Source: JAEDHM01 sp964368645
Lineage (GTDB): Bacteria; Bacillota; Clostridia; Christensenellales; CAG-1252
Assembly (NCBI GenBank): GCA_964368645.1
Contig: CAYJBY010000011.1
Coordinates: 42,402-106,401 of the forward strand
DNA length: 64,000 bases
Reading direction: 5' to 3'
In this document: positions 1-8,709 of the stretch, in pieces
Layout: each line of letters starts with the position of its first letter
Numbering within the stretch: position 1 is the stretch's first letter
Position numbers and translations under genes: made by a program
Notes under the pieces: model-generated
Told to the model about the DNA's origin: nothing
What the model saw: only the letters and a program-made list of their open reading frames with translations
Database searches by the model: none

Positions 1-2
1 CC

Positions 3-656
3 AAGGATACCGAAAAGTACATCAACGATCCTGCGGCTTGGGACAGAACCCAGACCATTATGCGTAATATCCTTAACGACCTTAAGATTGATTACGTTGA
101 AGCGGACGGCGAGGCTGCTTTTTACGGTCCTAAGCTGGACGTTCAAGCCAAGAACGTACACGGCAAGGAAGATACTATTATCACGATTCAGCTTGACTTC
201 TGCGCCGCAGAGCGTTTCGGTATGTACTACGTTGACGAGAACGGCGATAAAAAGTTGCCTTACGTTATCCACAGAAGCTCAATCGGCTGTTACGAGCGTA
301 CCCTCGCGATGCTTATCGAAAAGTACGCAGGTGCATTCCCTCTTTGGCTCTCTCCCGTACAGGTTAAGGTTTTAAGCCTTACCGAGCGTACCGCCGAGGC
401 GGCAAAGCAGTTCGTCAGCGAGCTTTTGCTCCACGGTTTCAGAGTTGAGTACGACGTTCGCGACGAGAAAATCGGCAAGAAGATCAGAGAGGCACAGCTG
501 GAGAAGGTTCCTTATATGGTAATCATAGGCGATAAGGAAGCGGAGCAGGGCGTTGTAGCCGTCAGAGAAAGAAGTGCCGGCGACATCGGAACAATGACTC
601 ACAGAGATTTTATCGAGCGTCTTTATACCGAAGTGAATAATAAGGTTATAAAATAA
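3..656 (+). CDS. thrS: Threonyl-tRNA synthetase, C-terminal part (5' end outside window)
   Basis: The reading frame is open to the window edge, so this is the last 217 residues of an enzyme that is usually about 640 long. It charges tRNA-Thr with threonine in the cytoplasm. Visible are the end of the class II catalytic core, with the GEAAFYGPKLD stretch, the IQLDF segment and motif 3 (the arginine in CYERT), followed by the anticodon-binding domain that begins near PLWLSPVQV and ends with VPYMVIIGDKE. It is followed by the separate infC promoter. No T-box can be assessed because the upstream region is outside the window. Confidence 0.96.
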   Translation, partial: KDTEKYINDPAAWDRTQTIMRNILNDLKIDYVEADGEAAFYGPKLDVQAKNVHGKEDTIITIQLDFCAAERFGMYYVDENGDKKLPYVIHRSSIGCYERTLAMLIEKYAGAFPLWLSPVQVKVLSLTERTAEAAKQFVSELLLHGFRVEYDVRDEKIGKKIREAQLEKVPYMVIIGDKEAEQGVVAVRERSAGDIGTMTHRDFIERLYTEVNNKVIK

Positions 657-688
657 TCGATATTCGCGGAATAATTTACAAAAAACAG

Positions 689-717
689 TTGACTTCAAGG
701 TAGGAAACTGTTAATAT
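689..717 (+). promoter_or_regulatory. Promoter of the infC-rpmI-rplT operon
   Basis: A TTGACT -35 box (689-694) and a TAATAT -10 box (712-717) are separated by 17 bases. They lie just after the thrS stop codon and 126 bases before the infC start. A vegetative sigma-A type promoter is inferred. Transcription would begin near 724. Confidence 0.7.
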
Positions 718-723
718 AACACC

Positions 724-842
724 GAAGCAGAGCTACTTCTCACCTAACGTATTTCGTTATTTTAGGTTTCTCGCAAATAGCGTTTTTCGTATGCGGGTAG
801 TAGTTGTGCTACCCGCATATCTTTATTTAGGAGGACTTAGTT
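724..842 (+). promoter_or_regulatory. 5' leader of infC operon, candidate L20-type autoregulatory leader with attenuator
   Basis: The untranslated leader holds a hairpin ACCTAA (742-747) with TTAGGT (762-767), then a perfect 10 bp stem ATGCGGGTAG (791-800) with CTACCCGCAT (809-818) followed by the T-rich ATCTTTATTT. In Firmicutes, ribosomal protein L20 is known to repress infC-rpmI-rplT by binding the leader and promoting termination. The position, the hairpin order and the CTTCTCACC and GGTTTCTCGC segments fit that class. Assignment is by context and partial motif memory, not by a covariance search. Confidence 0.55.
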
Positions 843-1355
843 ATCAAAGATTATCAGATTAACGACCAAATATGTGACAGGGAAGTCAAGGTTGTTGGGA
901 CCGACGGACAATTAGTCGGTATCGTTTCCTCAGCAGAGGCAATCCGTATTGCCGAACAGGCAGGTATGGATTTAGTCAAAATTGCGCCTCAGGCTGTCCC
1001 GCCTATCTGCAAGTTGATGAATTATGATAAATTCCGCTTTGAAACAATCAAGAAGGAAAAGGAAAGCAAGAAGAACCAGAAGATTATCAAGCTCAAAGAG
1101 GTTCAGCTGTCTATCGTGATAGACGTAGGCGACCTTAACGTGAAAGCGAAGAGAGCTAACGAGTTCTTAGCAGACGGCAACAAGGTGCGCGTAGTCATTC
1201 GTATGAGAGGAAGACAGAACAAGCGTCCCGAGTTGGGCATCAAGCTCCTTAACGACTTCTTCACCCAGTTAGACAACGCCGTATTAGAGCAGGCTCCTAT
1301 GCACGAGGGTAACACCCTTAGAATGCAGGTTGCCCCCGCTAAAGCGACAAAATAA
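843..1355 (+). CDS. infC: Translation initiation factor IF-3, started by a non-AUG codon
   Basis: The protein (170 aa) is full length for IF-3. The N-domain begins with KDYQIND and contains DLVKIAPQAVPPICK, and the C-domain follows a Lys-rich linker. IF-3 binds the 30S subunit and checks start codon and initiator tRNA. There is no ATG, GTG or TTG at a sensible place. Homology begins exactly at an ATC codon (843) that lies 8 bases after a perfect AGGAGG (829-834). Known infC genes use AUU or similar codons so that IF-3 limits its own synthesis, and AUC fits that rule. An ATG at 966 would delete the N-domain. GTT at 840 is the alternative start. Confidence 0.93.
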   Translation: MKDYQINDQICDREVKVVGTDGQLVGIVSSAEAIRIAEQAGMDLVKIAPQAVPPICKLMNYDKFRFETIKKEKESKKNQKIIKLKEVQLSIVIDVGDLNVKAKRANEFLADGNKVRVVIRMRGRQNKRPELGIKLLNDFFTQLDNAVLEQAPMHEGNTLRMQVAPAKATK

Positions 1356-1383
1356 TTTATAAAATACAATCGGAGGTTATACT

Positions 1384-1578
1384 ATGCCAAAAATGAAGTC
1401 GCACAGTGGTGCAAAAAAGAGATTCCGCGCGACAAGCAGCGGTAATATCAAAAGAGGAATGATCGGTAAAAGACACATTCTGACCAAGAAGGATACCAAA
1501 AGAAAGCGCAACTTAAGAGCAGGTTCTTACGTTGATAAGACCTTTGAAGGTACCGTAAGTACCTTACTGCAGAAGTAA
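1384..1578 (+). CDS. rpmI: Large ribosomal subunit protein L35
   Basis: This 64-residue, very basic protein has the L35 signature at its N-terminus (MPKMKSHSGAKKRFR) and the KRHILTKKDTKRKRNLR segment. It is a structural protein of the 50S subunit. It is the middle gene of the classic infC-rpmI-rplT operon, 28 bases after infC, with a GGAGG ribosome binding site just upstream of the ATG. Length equals that usual for the family. Confidence 0.97.
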   Translation: MPKMKSHSGAKKRFRATSSGNIKRGMIGKRHILTKKDTKRKRNLRAGSYVDKTFEGTVSTLLQK

Positions 1579-1593
1579 TATAGAGGTGACAAT

Positions 1594-1944
1594 ATGAGAA
1601 TTAAAAGAGCAGTTAACGCAGTCAAAAAGCGCAGAAAGATATTAAAGATCGCCAAGGGTTACAGAGGCGGCAAGAGCACTCTTTACAGAGTTTCCCGCGA
1701 AGCGGTTATGAAGTCTATGTCTTACGCATACGTAGGACGTAAGGCGAAGAAGAGAGATTTCCGCAAGCTGTGGATCGCAAGAATCAACGCGGCGGCAAGA
1801 ACCAACGGCTTATCCTACAGCAGATTAATGCACGGCTTGAAGGTAAGCGCAATCGACCTCAACCGCAAGGTTTTGGCTGACTTGGCAATCAAGGACGCAG
1901 CAGCTTTTACAGCCCTTTGCGAAAAGGCTAAAGCCGCGCTATAA
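1594..1944 (+). CDS. rplT: Large ribosomal subunit protein L20
   Basis: The 116-residue protein matches L20 throughout: RIKRAVNAVKKRRKILK, the GYRGGKSTLYR segment, and AYVGRKAKKRDFRKLWI. L20 is needed early in 50S assembly and in Firmicutes also acts as the repressor of its own operon through the infC leader. It lies 15 bases after rpmI with a GAGGTG ribosome binding site, and a strong hairpin follows the stop codon. Confidence 0.97.
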   Translation: MRIKRAVNAVKKRRKILKIAKGYRGGKSTLYRVSREAVMKSMSYAYVGRKAKKRDFRKLWIARINAAARTNGLSYSRLMHGLKVSAIDLNRKVLADLAIKDAAAFTALCEKAKAAL

Positions 1945-1950
1945 GCAGTT

Positions 1951-1983
1951 AAAATTGCATTCTTTCCGAATGCAATTTTCTTA
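1951..1983 (+). terminator. Hairpin after rplT
   Basis: A perfect 12 bp stem (1951-1962 with 1968-1979) with a 5-base loop ends in TTTTCTTAT. It sits between the rplT stop codon and the next start at 1993, so it probably ends most operon transcripts. The T tract lies partly inside the stem, so some readthrough into the methyltransferase gene is likely. Confidence 0.7.
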
Positions 1984-1992
1984 TAGGAGAAG

Positions 1993-2736
1993 ATGTCTGA
2001 TATAATTCGGTCGGTGGCTAATCAAAAGGTGAAACTGCTTCGCAGTCTAGCTGACAAGAAGGAGCGCGACTCGCAGGGTGTGTTTATCGCAGAAGGGGCT
2101 AACCTCGTCAAGGATATACCTACCGACGCCGACGTTCGCGCGGTTTTTGTCGCCGAAAGCAAGGCGGAATCACTGGCAGAGCTTACGGCTCGTTTCGGCG
2201 AGCCGACCGTATTAGAGGACAGGATATTCCAATCCGTCAGCGGCACGGTCACGCCTTCGGGCGTACTGGCGATTGTCGGCAAGCCCTGTAACGAGCCAAA
2301 CTTCGGCAAACGCTTAATGGTGCTTGACGGTGTTTCGGACAGCGGTAACGTAGGTACGATTATCCGTACCGCGGCATCGGCAGGTTTCGGTGACGTGGTA
2401 TTAATCAACGCCGCCGATCCGTATTCTCCCAAGGCTGTACGCGCGTCTATGGGCGGTATATTCAAAGTACGCGTGCACACTATGACTGCGGAAGAATTTT
2501 TGCAGTTAAAGTATTCGGTTTACGTACTCGATATGGCAGGCGAGGATATTTTCAAGGCACAGCCGTCGGCACGGTTCGCCCTTGCGGTGGGAAGCGAAGC
2601 CCACGGCGTTTCGGACGTATTGTCGTCAGCCGCGGAGAAGGTGTTATCCATACCGATGACAGGAGCGGTGGAATCACTTAACGCTTCGGTTAGCGCGGCG
2701 ATTGCTATGTACGTACTCAATCACAACAATATTTAA
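1993..2736 (+). CDS. SpoU/TrmH-family RNA 2'-O-methyltransferase (RlmB-like)
   Basis: The protein (247 aa) has an N-terminal substrate-binding region of about 95 residues and a C-terminal SPOUT domain. The three family motifs are present: motif 1 DSGNVGTIIRTAASAGF, motif 2 ALAVGSEAHGVSD, and motif 3 IPMTGAVESLNASVSAAIAMY, which form the knotted SAM site. It should methylate a ribose in rRNA or tRNA; the exact target cannot be read. A gene of this kind after rplT and before pheST is common in Firmicutes, but here pheST is 23 kb away. The start follows an AGGAG box. Confidence 0.88.
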   Translation: MSDIIRSVANQKVKLLRSLADKKERDSQGVFIAEGANLVKDIPTDADVRAVFVAESKAESLAELTARFGEPTVLEDRIFQSVSGTVTPSGVLAIVGKPCNEPNFGKRLMVLDGVSDSGNVGTIIRTAASAGFGDVVLINAADPYSPKAVRASMGGIFKVRVHTMTAEEFLQLKYSVYVLDMAGEDIFKAQPSARFALAVGSEAHGVSDVLSSAAEKVLSIPMTGAVESLNASVSAAIAMYVLNHNNI

Positions 2737-2767
2737 CGTAACATTTCCATAATTATCGGAGGTTTTT

Positions 2768-3511
2768 ATGTCAGGACACAGCAAATGGCACAATATACAG
2801 GCAACTAAAGGAAAAGCGGACGCTAAAAGAAGCGCGATTTTTACCAAGATCGGACGTGAAATCGCAGTTGCGGTCAAGGAAGGCGGCGCAGACGTTAGAA
2901 GCAACAGCAAGTTAGCGGCGGTAGTGGCTAAGGCTAAGGCTAACAATATGCCTAACGACAACATCGACAGAAGCATCAAAAAGGCTTCAGGCGAGTTGGG
3001 CAGTATCAACTACGAGGAGATAACCTACGAGGGATACGCTCCCGGCGGCGTTGCTATGATAGTTCAAACTCTTACCGATAACCGTAATCGTACAGCAGGC
3101 GACGTAAGACATATCTTTGATAAGTACGGCGGTTCTATGGGCAACAGCGGTTGCGTTTCCTATATGTTCGACAAGAAGGGCGTTATCGCAGTGGAAAGCG
3201 CAGGCCTTGACGAGGACGACTTTATGATGATGGCGTTGGACGCAGGAGCGGACGACATTATGACTGATGATGACGTTTACGTGGTTTATACCGCGCCTAC
3301 GGCTTTTACCGCCGTAAGAGACGCTCTTATCGAGAAGGGCTTGACGATAATTTCCGCAGAGCTGGAGCTTATACCCCAGAATACTATCACTCCCGATGAG
3401 GAGACTATCCCCAAGATACAGAGATTTGTGGACCTTTTTGAGGAGAACGACGACGTGCAGAACGTATATCATAACGCTAATCTGCCGGACGAAGAGGAGG
3501 ACGACGATTGA
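2768..3511 (+). CDS. yebC: YebC/PmpR-family regulator or translation factor
   Basis: This 247-residue cytoplasmic protein has the family's full length and its hallmark N-terminus MSGHSKWHNIQATKGKADAKR, followed by GREIAVAVKEGG and NMPNDNIDRSIKKASGE. It ends in an acidic tail. Family members were described as DNA-binding regulators, and more recent work links some to translation of proline-rich sequences; the role here is open. It starts after a GGAGG box and overlaps proA by four bases, suggesting translational coupling. Confidence 0.95.
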   Translation: MSGHSKWHNIQATKGKADAKRSAIFTKIGREIAVAVKEGGADVRSNSKLAAVVAKAKANNMPNDNIDRSIKKASGELGSINYEEITYEGYAPGGVAMIVQTLTDNRNRTAGDVRHIFDKYGGSMGNSGCVSYMFDKKGVIAVESAGLDEDDFMMMALDAGADDIMTDDDVYVVYTAPTAFTAVRDALIEKGLTIISAELELIPQNTITPDEETIPKIQRFVDLFEENDDVQNVYHNANLPDEEEDDD

Positions 3512-4755
3512 CCGCAATCGAAGAGATTTGTCGTTTAGCTAATCAATCCGCTTTTAAGTTGGCGGCTACTGATACGGCATACCGCAACGGTATGCTTTTA
3601 GCTATGGCCGACGCTATAGACGCGGCAGGCGAGCGTATTTTGGCGGCGAACGCCGAGGATATGCGCACCGCGGAGAGCAACGGCAGAGATAAAGCCTTTT
3701 TGGACAGGCTTGCGCTTAACAACAAGCGTATTGCCGATATGACCGCAGGTATCAGAGAGATTATCGCTCTTCCCGATCCTGTCGGCGAGGTTGTGGATCG
3801 TTGGACTATGCCCAACGGATTGGATATTTCCAAGGTACGCGCTCCTATCGGCACTATCGCCATTATTTACGAGGCTCGCCCCAACGTAACCGCCGACGCG
3901 GTTGCTTTGTGCGTTAAGTCGGGTAATGCGGTTGTTTTAAGGGGAAGTAAAGACGCTTATTGCAGTAATACCGCGGTTTACGAGGTTATGCGCGAGGCTC
4001 TTTCCGCTCACGGCTATATTACCGACGCGGTGCAAATGGTCGCCGCTAAGGAAAGAGAAGCCTCTGCGGAACTCTTAAAGCAGGGCAAATATATCGACGT
4101 GGTTATTCCGCGCGGCGGTGACGGACTGAAAAAGTACGTTATCGATAACGCGACTATGCCTGTTATAGCGTCTGCCGGCGGCAACTGCCACGTTTACGTG
4201 GAGAAGACCGCGGATCTTGCTATGGCTCAGGCAGTCTTGTTTAATGCGAAATTATCCAGACCTTCCACCTGCAACGCTTGCGAACAGCTTTTAGTGGACA
4301 GAGCAATAGCGGCGAAATTTTTGCCTTCCGCACTTAAGGAACTTGCCGACGCAGGCGTGGAGATAAGGGGTTGCAGTGAGACCTGCGCCGTTTATCCTGC
4401 CGCAATGCCTGCCGCTGAAGAGGATTTTAAGACGGAATTCCACGATTATATTATCGCGGTTAAGGTTGTAGAGGACGTAAACGAGGCGATTAACCGTATT
4501 AACGCCAACGGCAGTAAGCACAGCGAGGCGATTATGACTACAAACGAGCAAGCCGCGGAAGCGTTTACCAAGGAGGTTGACGCGGCGGCGGTTTACGTCA
4601 ACACCTCAACGCGTTTTACCGACGGTTTTCAGTTCGGTTTCGGTGCGGAGATGGGTATAAGCACCCAAAAACTCCACGCAAGAGGTCCTTTGGGCTTGAA
4701 GGAACTGACGTCAGCCCGTTATATTGTCAAGGGTAACGGTCAGCTTAGAAAGTAA
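3508..4755 (+). CDS. proA: Glutamate-5-semialdehyde dehydrogenase (gamma-glutamyl phosphate reductase)
   Basis: The 415-residue enzyme reduces gamma-glutamyl phosphate with NADPH in proline synthesis. The aldehyde dehydrogenase fold is clear: APIGTIAIIYEARPNVT, the substrate and cofactor segment VIPRGGDGL, and the catalytic cysteine region RPSTCNACEQ. It starts with TTG at 3508, preceded by GAGGAGG (3494-3500) and overlapping the yebC stop codon. proB, normally its partner, is not in the window. Confidence 0.96.
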   Translation: MTAIEEICRLANQSAFKLAATDTAYRNGMLLAMADAIDAAGERILAANAEDMRTAESNGRDKAFLDRLALNNKRIADMTAGIREIIALPDPVGEVVDRWTMPNGLDISKVRAPIGTIAIIYEARPNVTADAVALCVKSGNAVVLRGSKDAYCSNTAVYEVMREALSAHGYITDAVQMVAAKEREASAELLKQGKYIDVVIPRGGDGLKKYVIDNATMPVIASAGGNCHVYVEKTADLAMAQAVLFNAKLSRPSTCNACEQLLVDRAIAAKFLPSALKELADAGVEIRGCSETCAVYPAAMPAAEEDFKTEFHDYIIAVKVVEDVNEAINRINANGSKHSEAIMTTNEQAAEAFTKEVDAAAVYVNTSTRFTDGFQFGFGAEMGISTQKLHARGPLGLKELTSARYIVKGNGQLRK

Positions 4756-4824
4756 TCACGAGTGACTTTTACTTTTTGATACGTCGAGGGCGGTGACTGC
4801 GGTACGCCGTAAACAGGAGAGGCT

Positions 4825-5415
4825 ATGTACGCTTATATAAAAGGTATTCTAACCGGGATTTCCGAAGGGGCAATCACCGTGGAAGCAGGCGGAATCGGAT
4901 ATATCCTATTCGTCAGTAACAGTACGCTTTCCGAGCTTCCCAGACTTGAATCGCAGGTTAAAATTTATACCTATTTACACGTAAAAGAGGACGAAATGAC
5001 GCTTTACGGCTTTAATACTGAGGCCGAAAAGCATTTTTTCTTAAAACTGATAGGCGTTTCGGGTATAGGACCTAAGCTGGCATTGAGTATTCTGTCGGGA
5101 GCGTCCTTGCAGAATCTGTCTGCGTCTATTATTTCGGGTGACACCAACACGCTATCGCAAATCAAGGGTATAGGCAAGAAGACGGCACAGCGTATCGTTT
5201 TGGAGCTTAAAGAAAGCTGCGGCGACGATGATACCGTAGTCGGACTTTCCTCAGGCGCCACGGGCGAGGACACCGTTATTACGGACAGCTTGGAAATACT
5301 AGAGGGTATGGGTGCGCCGCGCAGTGAGTGCTATGACGCAGTTCTTAAGGCAAGAGCCGTGACGGACGACGTTACGGAGATTGTGAGAACGGTTCTTTTG
5401 GGAATGAATAAGTAA
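4825..5415 (+). CDS. ruvA: Holliday junction branch migration protein RuvA
   Basis: The 196-residue protein has the N-terminal OB fold (MYAYIKGILTG), two helix-hairpin-helix motifs (GVSGIGPKLALSIL and GIGKKTAQRIVLELK) and the C-terminal domain III that contacts RuvB. RuvA tetramers hold four-way junctions during recombinational repair. An AGGAG box precedes the ATG, and the gene overlaps ruvB by one base. The 70-base gap to proA shows no convincing terminator. Confidence 0.96.
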   Translation: MYAYIKGILTGISEGAITVEAGGIGYILFVSNSTLSELPRLESQVKIYTYLHVKEDEMTLYGFNTEAEKHFFLKLIGVSGIGPKLALSILSGASLQNLSASIISGDTNTLSQIKGIGKKTAQRIVLELKESCGDDDTVVGLSSGATGEDTVITDSLEILEGMGAPRSECYDAVLKARAVTDDVTEIVRTVLLGMNK

Positions 5416-6446
5416 TGGCTAACGCAATGATTCAGAACGACGAGCAGGATATTGCTTTAAGACCACAAACGCTGGACGAGTACGTGGGGCAGGATAAGAT
5501 TAAGAACAATCTTAGAGTTTTTATCCACTCTGCGCTGAAGCGTAAGGACACTCTTGACCATATTCTGTTATACGGACCTCCCGGCTTGGGCAAAACCACG
5601 CTCGCTCATATAGTTGCAAAAGAGATGGGCTCCCAAATCCGCGTTACTTCCGGCCCTGCTATAGAAAGAGCCGCGGACCTTGCGGCAATACTTACCAAAC
5701 TGCAACCCGGCGACGTGCTTTTTATTGACGAAATTCATCGCCTTAACAGGGTTATCGAGGAGATTTTATACCCTGCGATGGAGGATTATTCTTTAGATTT
5801 TGTAGTTGGCAAGGGACCTTCTGCGAAAAGTATCCGTATGCCTTTGCCTAAGTTTACGCTTATCGGCGCGACAACCAGAGCAGGTATGCTTACCTCTCCG
5901 TTAAGAGACCGTTTCGGCGTTATGTGCAGACTGGAGCTTTACACTCCTGAACAGCTTAAGGATATTGTTATCCGCTCCGCGTCCTTGCTGAATATCGGCA
6001 TCGATAAGCAATCCGCATTGGAAATCGCAAAAAGAAGCCGCGGCACTCCGCGAATCGCCAACAAACTCTTAAGGCGCATCAGGGATTTTGCGGAATTCGA
6101 GCAAGCCGAAGCGATAAGTCTGCCCATAGCGGATAAGGCGTTATCTTCCTTGGAAGTGGATGAGCTGGGCTTGGACTCCGTTGACAGGCACATTCTCAAT
6201 TCGATTATTGTTCGTTATAACGGCGGTCCCGTGGGGTTGGATACTTTATCCGCTTCAACAGGCGAGGACGCCAATACGATAGAGGACGTTTACGAGCCGT
6301 ATTTGATGCAAATCGGCTTTGTCGCACGTACGCCGAGGGGCAGAATCGCTCTTGCTCCCTGTTACAGACATTTGGGCTTCAAAATACCCGAAGACAAGAC
6401 GGAACAGCTTAGTATGTTCGACAAGAAGGACACAGATGAAGACTAG
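5415..6446 (+). CDS. ruvB: Holliday junction ATP-dependent DNA helicase RuvB
   Basis: This 343-residue AAA+ motor drives branch migration together with RuvA. Walker A (GPPGLGKTT) is near residue 55, Walker B is DEIHRLN, sensor 1 lies in LIGATTRAGML and the arginine finger region is LRDRFG. A C-terminal winged helix for DNA contact follows (PRGRIA). The start codon shares its A with the ruvA stop codon, and the end overlaps queA by 11 bases, so ruvA-ruvB-queA-tgt form one transcription unit, an order common in bacteria. Confidence 0.97.
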   Translation: MANAMIQNDEQDIALRPQTLDEYVGQDKIKNNLRVFIHSALKRKDTLDHILLYGPPGLGKTTLAHIVAKEMGSQIRVTSGPAIERAADLAAILTKLQPGDVLFIDEIHRLNRVIEEILYPAMEDYSLDFVVGKGPSAKSIRMPLPKFTLIGATTRAGMLTSPLRDRFGVMCRLELYTPEQLKDIVIRSASLLNIGIDKQSALEIAKRSRGTPRIANKLLRRIRDFAEFEQAEAISLPIADKALSSLEVDELGLDSVDRHILNSIIVRYNGGPVGLDTLSASTGEDANTIEDVYEPYLMQIGFVARTPRGRIALAPCYRHLGFKIPEDKTEQLSMFDKKDTDED

Positions 6447-7455
6447 TGATTTTTATTACGACTTGCCGCAGGAGCTTATCGCTCAACACCCGGCAGAGCC
6501 TAGAGATAGCTCGCGCTTGCTTGCTTACGACAGGACTAACGACAAGGTTTATCACAAACATTTTTACGATTTGCCCGAGTTTTTGCGCAAGGGCGACGTT
6601 TTGGTTATTAACAATACAAGGGTAATCCCAGCCAGACTTTTCGGCAAGCTGTCAACAACGGGCGGCGCGGTGGAGGTGCTTCTCCTTAAACGCTTGGATT
6701 ACAAGAGATGGGAATGTATCGTACGTCCTGCCAAAAAGCTGAAAATCGGTACAGAGGTTATTTTTGCTCCCGAGCTGTCTTGTAAGGTTGACAAAATCGA
6801 CGATAACGGCGTTCGCGAGGTGATATTCGAGTTTGAAGGCGTTTTCGAGGACATTTTGGACAGGCTCGGCAATATGCCGCTTCCCCCTTACATTACCGAA
6901 AAACTTGAGGACAAGGAGCGTTATCAGACCGTTTACAGTAAGTACGAAGGTTCTGCCGCGGCTCCTACCGCAGGCTTGCATTTTACCACAGAGTTAATGG
7001 ATAAAATCCGCTCTATGGGCGTGGAATTCGTGGAAGTTTTGCTTCACGTGGGCTTAGGTACTTTCCGTCCTGTCAAGGCGGATACTATCGAGGATCATAA
7101 GATGCATAACGAGTTTTACGAGGTGACGCAGGAAGCCGCCGACAGCATCAATAAGGCTCTAAGCGAGGGCAGGCGCATTATTTGCGTAGGCACGACCTCC
7201 GTCCGCACCGTTGAAAGTGCGTTTAAGGACGGCAAGGTTCAGGCCGGCTCCGGCAACACAGAGATTTTTATATACCCCGGATATGAGTTTAAGGTGGTCA
7301 AGGCGTTGATTACCAACTTTCATTTACCGGAATCTACCTTGATTATGCTCGTTTCCGCCCTTGTAGGCAGAGAAAAAACGCTTGAGCTTTACCGCCTTGC
7401 AGTTGAGGAAAAATACCGCTTTTTCAGCTTCGGCGACGCAACGATGTTTTATTGA
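6436..7455 (+). CDS. queA: S-adenosylmethionine:tRNA ribosyltransferase-isomerase
   Basis: The enzyme (339 aa from the ATG at 6436) adds the ribosyl part of SAM to preQ1 in tRNA to make epoxyqueuosine. It begins MKTSDFYYDLPQELIAQHP, the standard family start; the open frame reaches farther upstream into ruvB but lacks homology there. Family blocks visible are DVLVINNTRVIPARL, SAAAPTAGLHFT and HVGLGTFRPV. It ends next to tgt, which acts one step earlier in queuosine synthesis. Confidence 0.96.
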   Translation: MKTSDFYYDLPQELIAQHPAEPRDSSRLLAYDRTNDKVYHKHFYDLPEFLRKGDVLVINNTRVIPARLFGKLSTTGGAVEVLLLKRLDYKRWECIVRPAKKLKIGTEVIFAPELSCKVDKIDDNGVREVIFEFEGVFEDILDRLGNMPLPPYITEKLEDKERYQTVYSKYEGSAAAPTAGLHFTTELMDKIRSMGVEFVEVLLHVGLGTFRPVKADTIEDHKMHNEFYEVTQEAADSINKALSEGRRIICVGTTSVRTVESAFKDGKVQAGSGNTEIFIYPGYEFKVVKALITNFHLPESTLIMLVSALVGREKTLELYRLAVEEKYRFFSFGDATMFY

Positions 7456-7457
7456 TT

Positions 7458-8573
7458 ATGGGACAATTTAAGTACGAAATTATTAAAGAATGCAAACAAT
7501 CAGGCGCAAGAATCGGTCGTTTGACAACGCCCCACAGCGTTATCGAAACCCCCGTTTTTATGCCTGTCGGCACGATGGCAACGGTCAAGGCGCTTTCCCC
7601 CGAAGAGGTTAAAGAAACAGGTGCGCAGATTATTTTATCCAACACCTATCATCTTTATCTCCGCCCGGGTACGGATATTATCGAAAAAGCAGGCGGACTT
7701 CATAAGTTTATGAACTGGGATCGCAGTATTCTGACTGATAGCGGCGGTTTTCAGGTGTTTTCGCTGTCGCAAATGCGCAAGGTGACGGAAGAGGGCGTTG
7801 AGTTCTCCTCCTTCATTGACGGAAGTAAGCACTTCATTTCCCCCGAAAAATCTATGGAAATCCAGAGAATTTTAGGCTCGGATATCGTAATGGCTTTCGA
7901 CGAATGCACTGCTGCCGGAACTGATTACAAAAAGTCAAAAATCGCATCTGACCGTACTTACCGCTGGCTTCAGCGTTGCTACGAGTACACCAAGGATTGG
8001 GATAATCAAATGCTTTTCCCCATCGTTCAGGGCAATATGTACGAGGACTTGAGAATAGAAAGCGTCCAACGTACCGTGCCTTATGCAAGATTAGGCTTGG
8101 CAATCGGCGGTTTGAGCGTAGGCGAGGAAAAGCCTGTTATGTACCGTATGCTTGACGCAATGCGTCCTTACTACCCGAAGGAAACTCCGCGTTATCTTAT
8201 GGGCGTGGGAAGTCTTGACTGCATAGTAGAGGGTGTTTGCCGCGGCATTGATATGTTCGACTGCGTGCTTGCAACGCGTATTGCCCGTAACGGCACGGCA
8301 ATGACGTTGAAGGGCGATCTTACGATTCGCAACGCAATGTATAAGGACGATTTTTCTCCTGTTGAGGAGGGCTGTGACTGTTATTGCTGCCGTAATTACA
8401 GCAGGGCTTATATTCGTCACCTTATCAATACGGACGAAATCTTCGGCGGCAGGTTGTTGACCGTACACAATATACGTTGTCTTATGCGTCTTACGGACAA
8501 AATCAAGGAAGCGATCAATCAGGATAGACTGCTTGATTTCAGAGATGAATTTTTCGCCGAATATAAGATGTAA
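7458..8573 (+). CDS. tgt: Queuine/preQ1 tRNA-guanine transglycosylase
   Basis: The 371-residue TIM-barrel enzyme swaps guanine 34 for preQ1 in tRNAs with GUN anticodons. The first catalytic aspartate lies in LTDSGGFQVFSL, the second in GIDMFDCVLATR, and the zinc site is CDCYCC with a histidine in YIRHL. I place the start at ATG 7458 (MGQFKYEI); a TTG at 7452 inside the queA stop region is the alternative. Tight spacing shows coupling to queA. Confidence 0.95.
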   Translation: MGQFKYEIIKECKQSGARIGRLTTPHSVIETPVFMPVGTMATVKALSPEEVKETGAQIILSNTYHLYLRPGTDIIEKAGGLHKFMNWDRSILTDSGGFQVFSLSQMRKVTEEGVEFSSFIDGSKHFISPEKSMEIQRILGSDIVMAFDECTAAGTDYKKSKIASDRTYRWLQRCYEYTKDWDNQMLFPIVQGNMYEDLRIESVQRTVPYARLGLAIGGLSVGEEKPVMYRMLDAMRPYYPKETPRYLMGVGSLDCIVEGVCRGIDMFDCVLATRIARNGTAMTLKGDLTIRNAMYKDDFSPVEEGCDCYCCRNYSRAYIRHLINTDEIFGGRLLTVHNIRCLMRLTDKIKEAINQDRLLDFRDEFFAEYKM

Positions 8574-8650
8574 ATTTAAGTTTCGTTTAACAGTTTGCCA
8601 TTATACTGGTTATTATTAAACGGTTCGACAAAAATAAAAGGTTAATTTAG

Positions 8651-8680
8651 TTGCTTATTTGTGCGCCGATAGTTTAATAT
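8651..8680 (+). promoter_or_regulatory. Possible promoter before yajC
   Basis: TTGCTT (8651-8656) and TAATAT (8675-8680) are 18 bases apart in the 136-base gap between tgt and yajC. The -35 box is a partial match, so this is tentative. An AAGGAG box precedes the yajC ATG. Confidence 0.35.
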
Positions 8681-8709
8681 TAATATAGAGAGTTATAAGG
8701 AGATAATCA

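Noticed and set aside
966..1355. infC starting at ATG 966
   Set aside because: It would remove the N-domain, which is clearly encoded upstream in the same frame from the ATC at 843.
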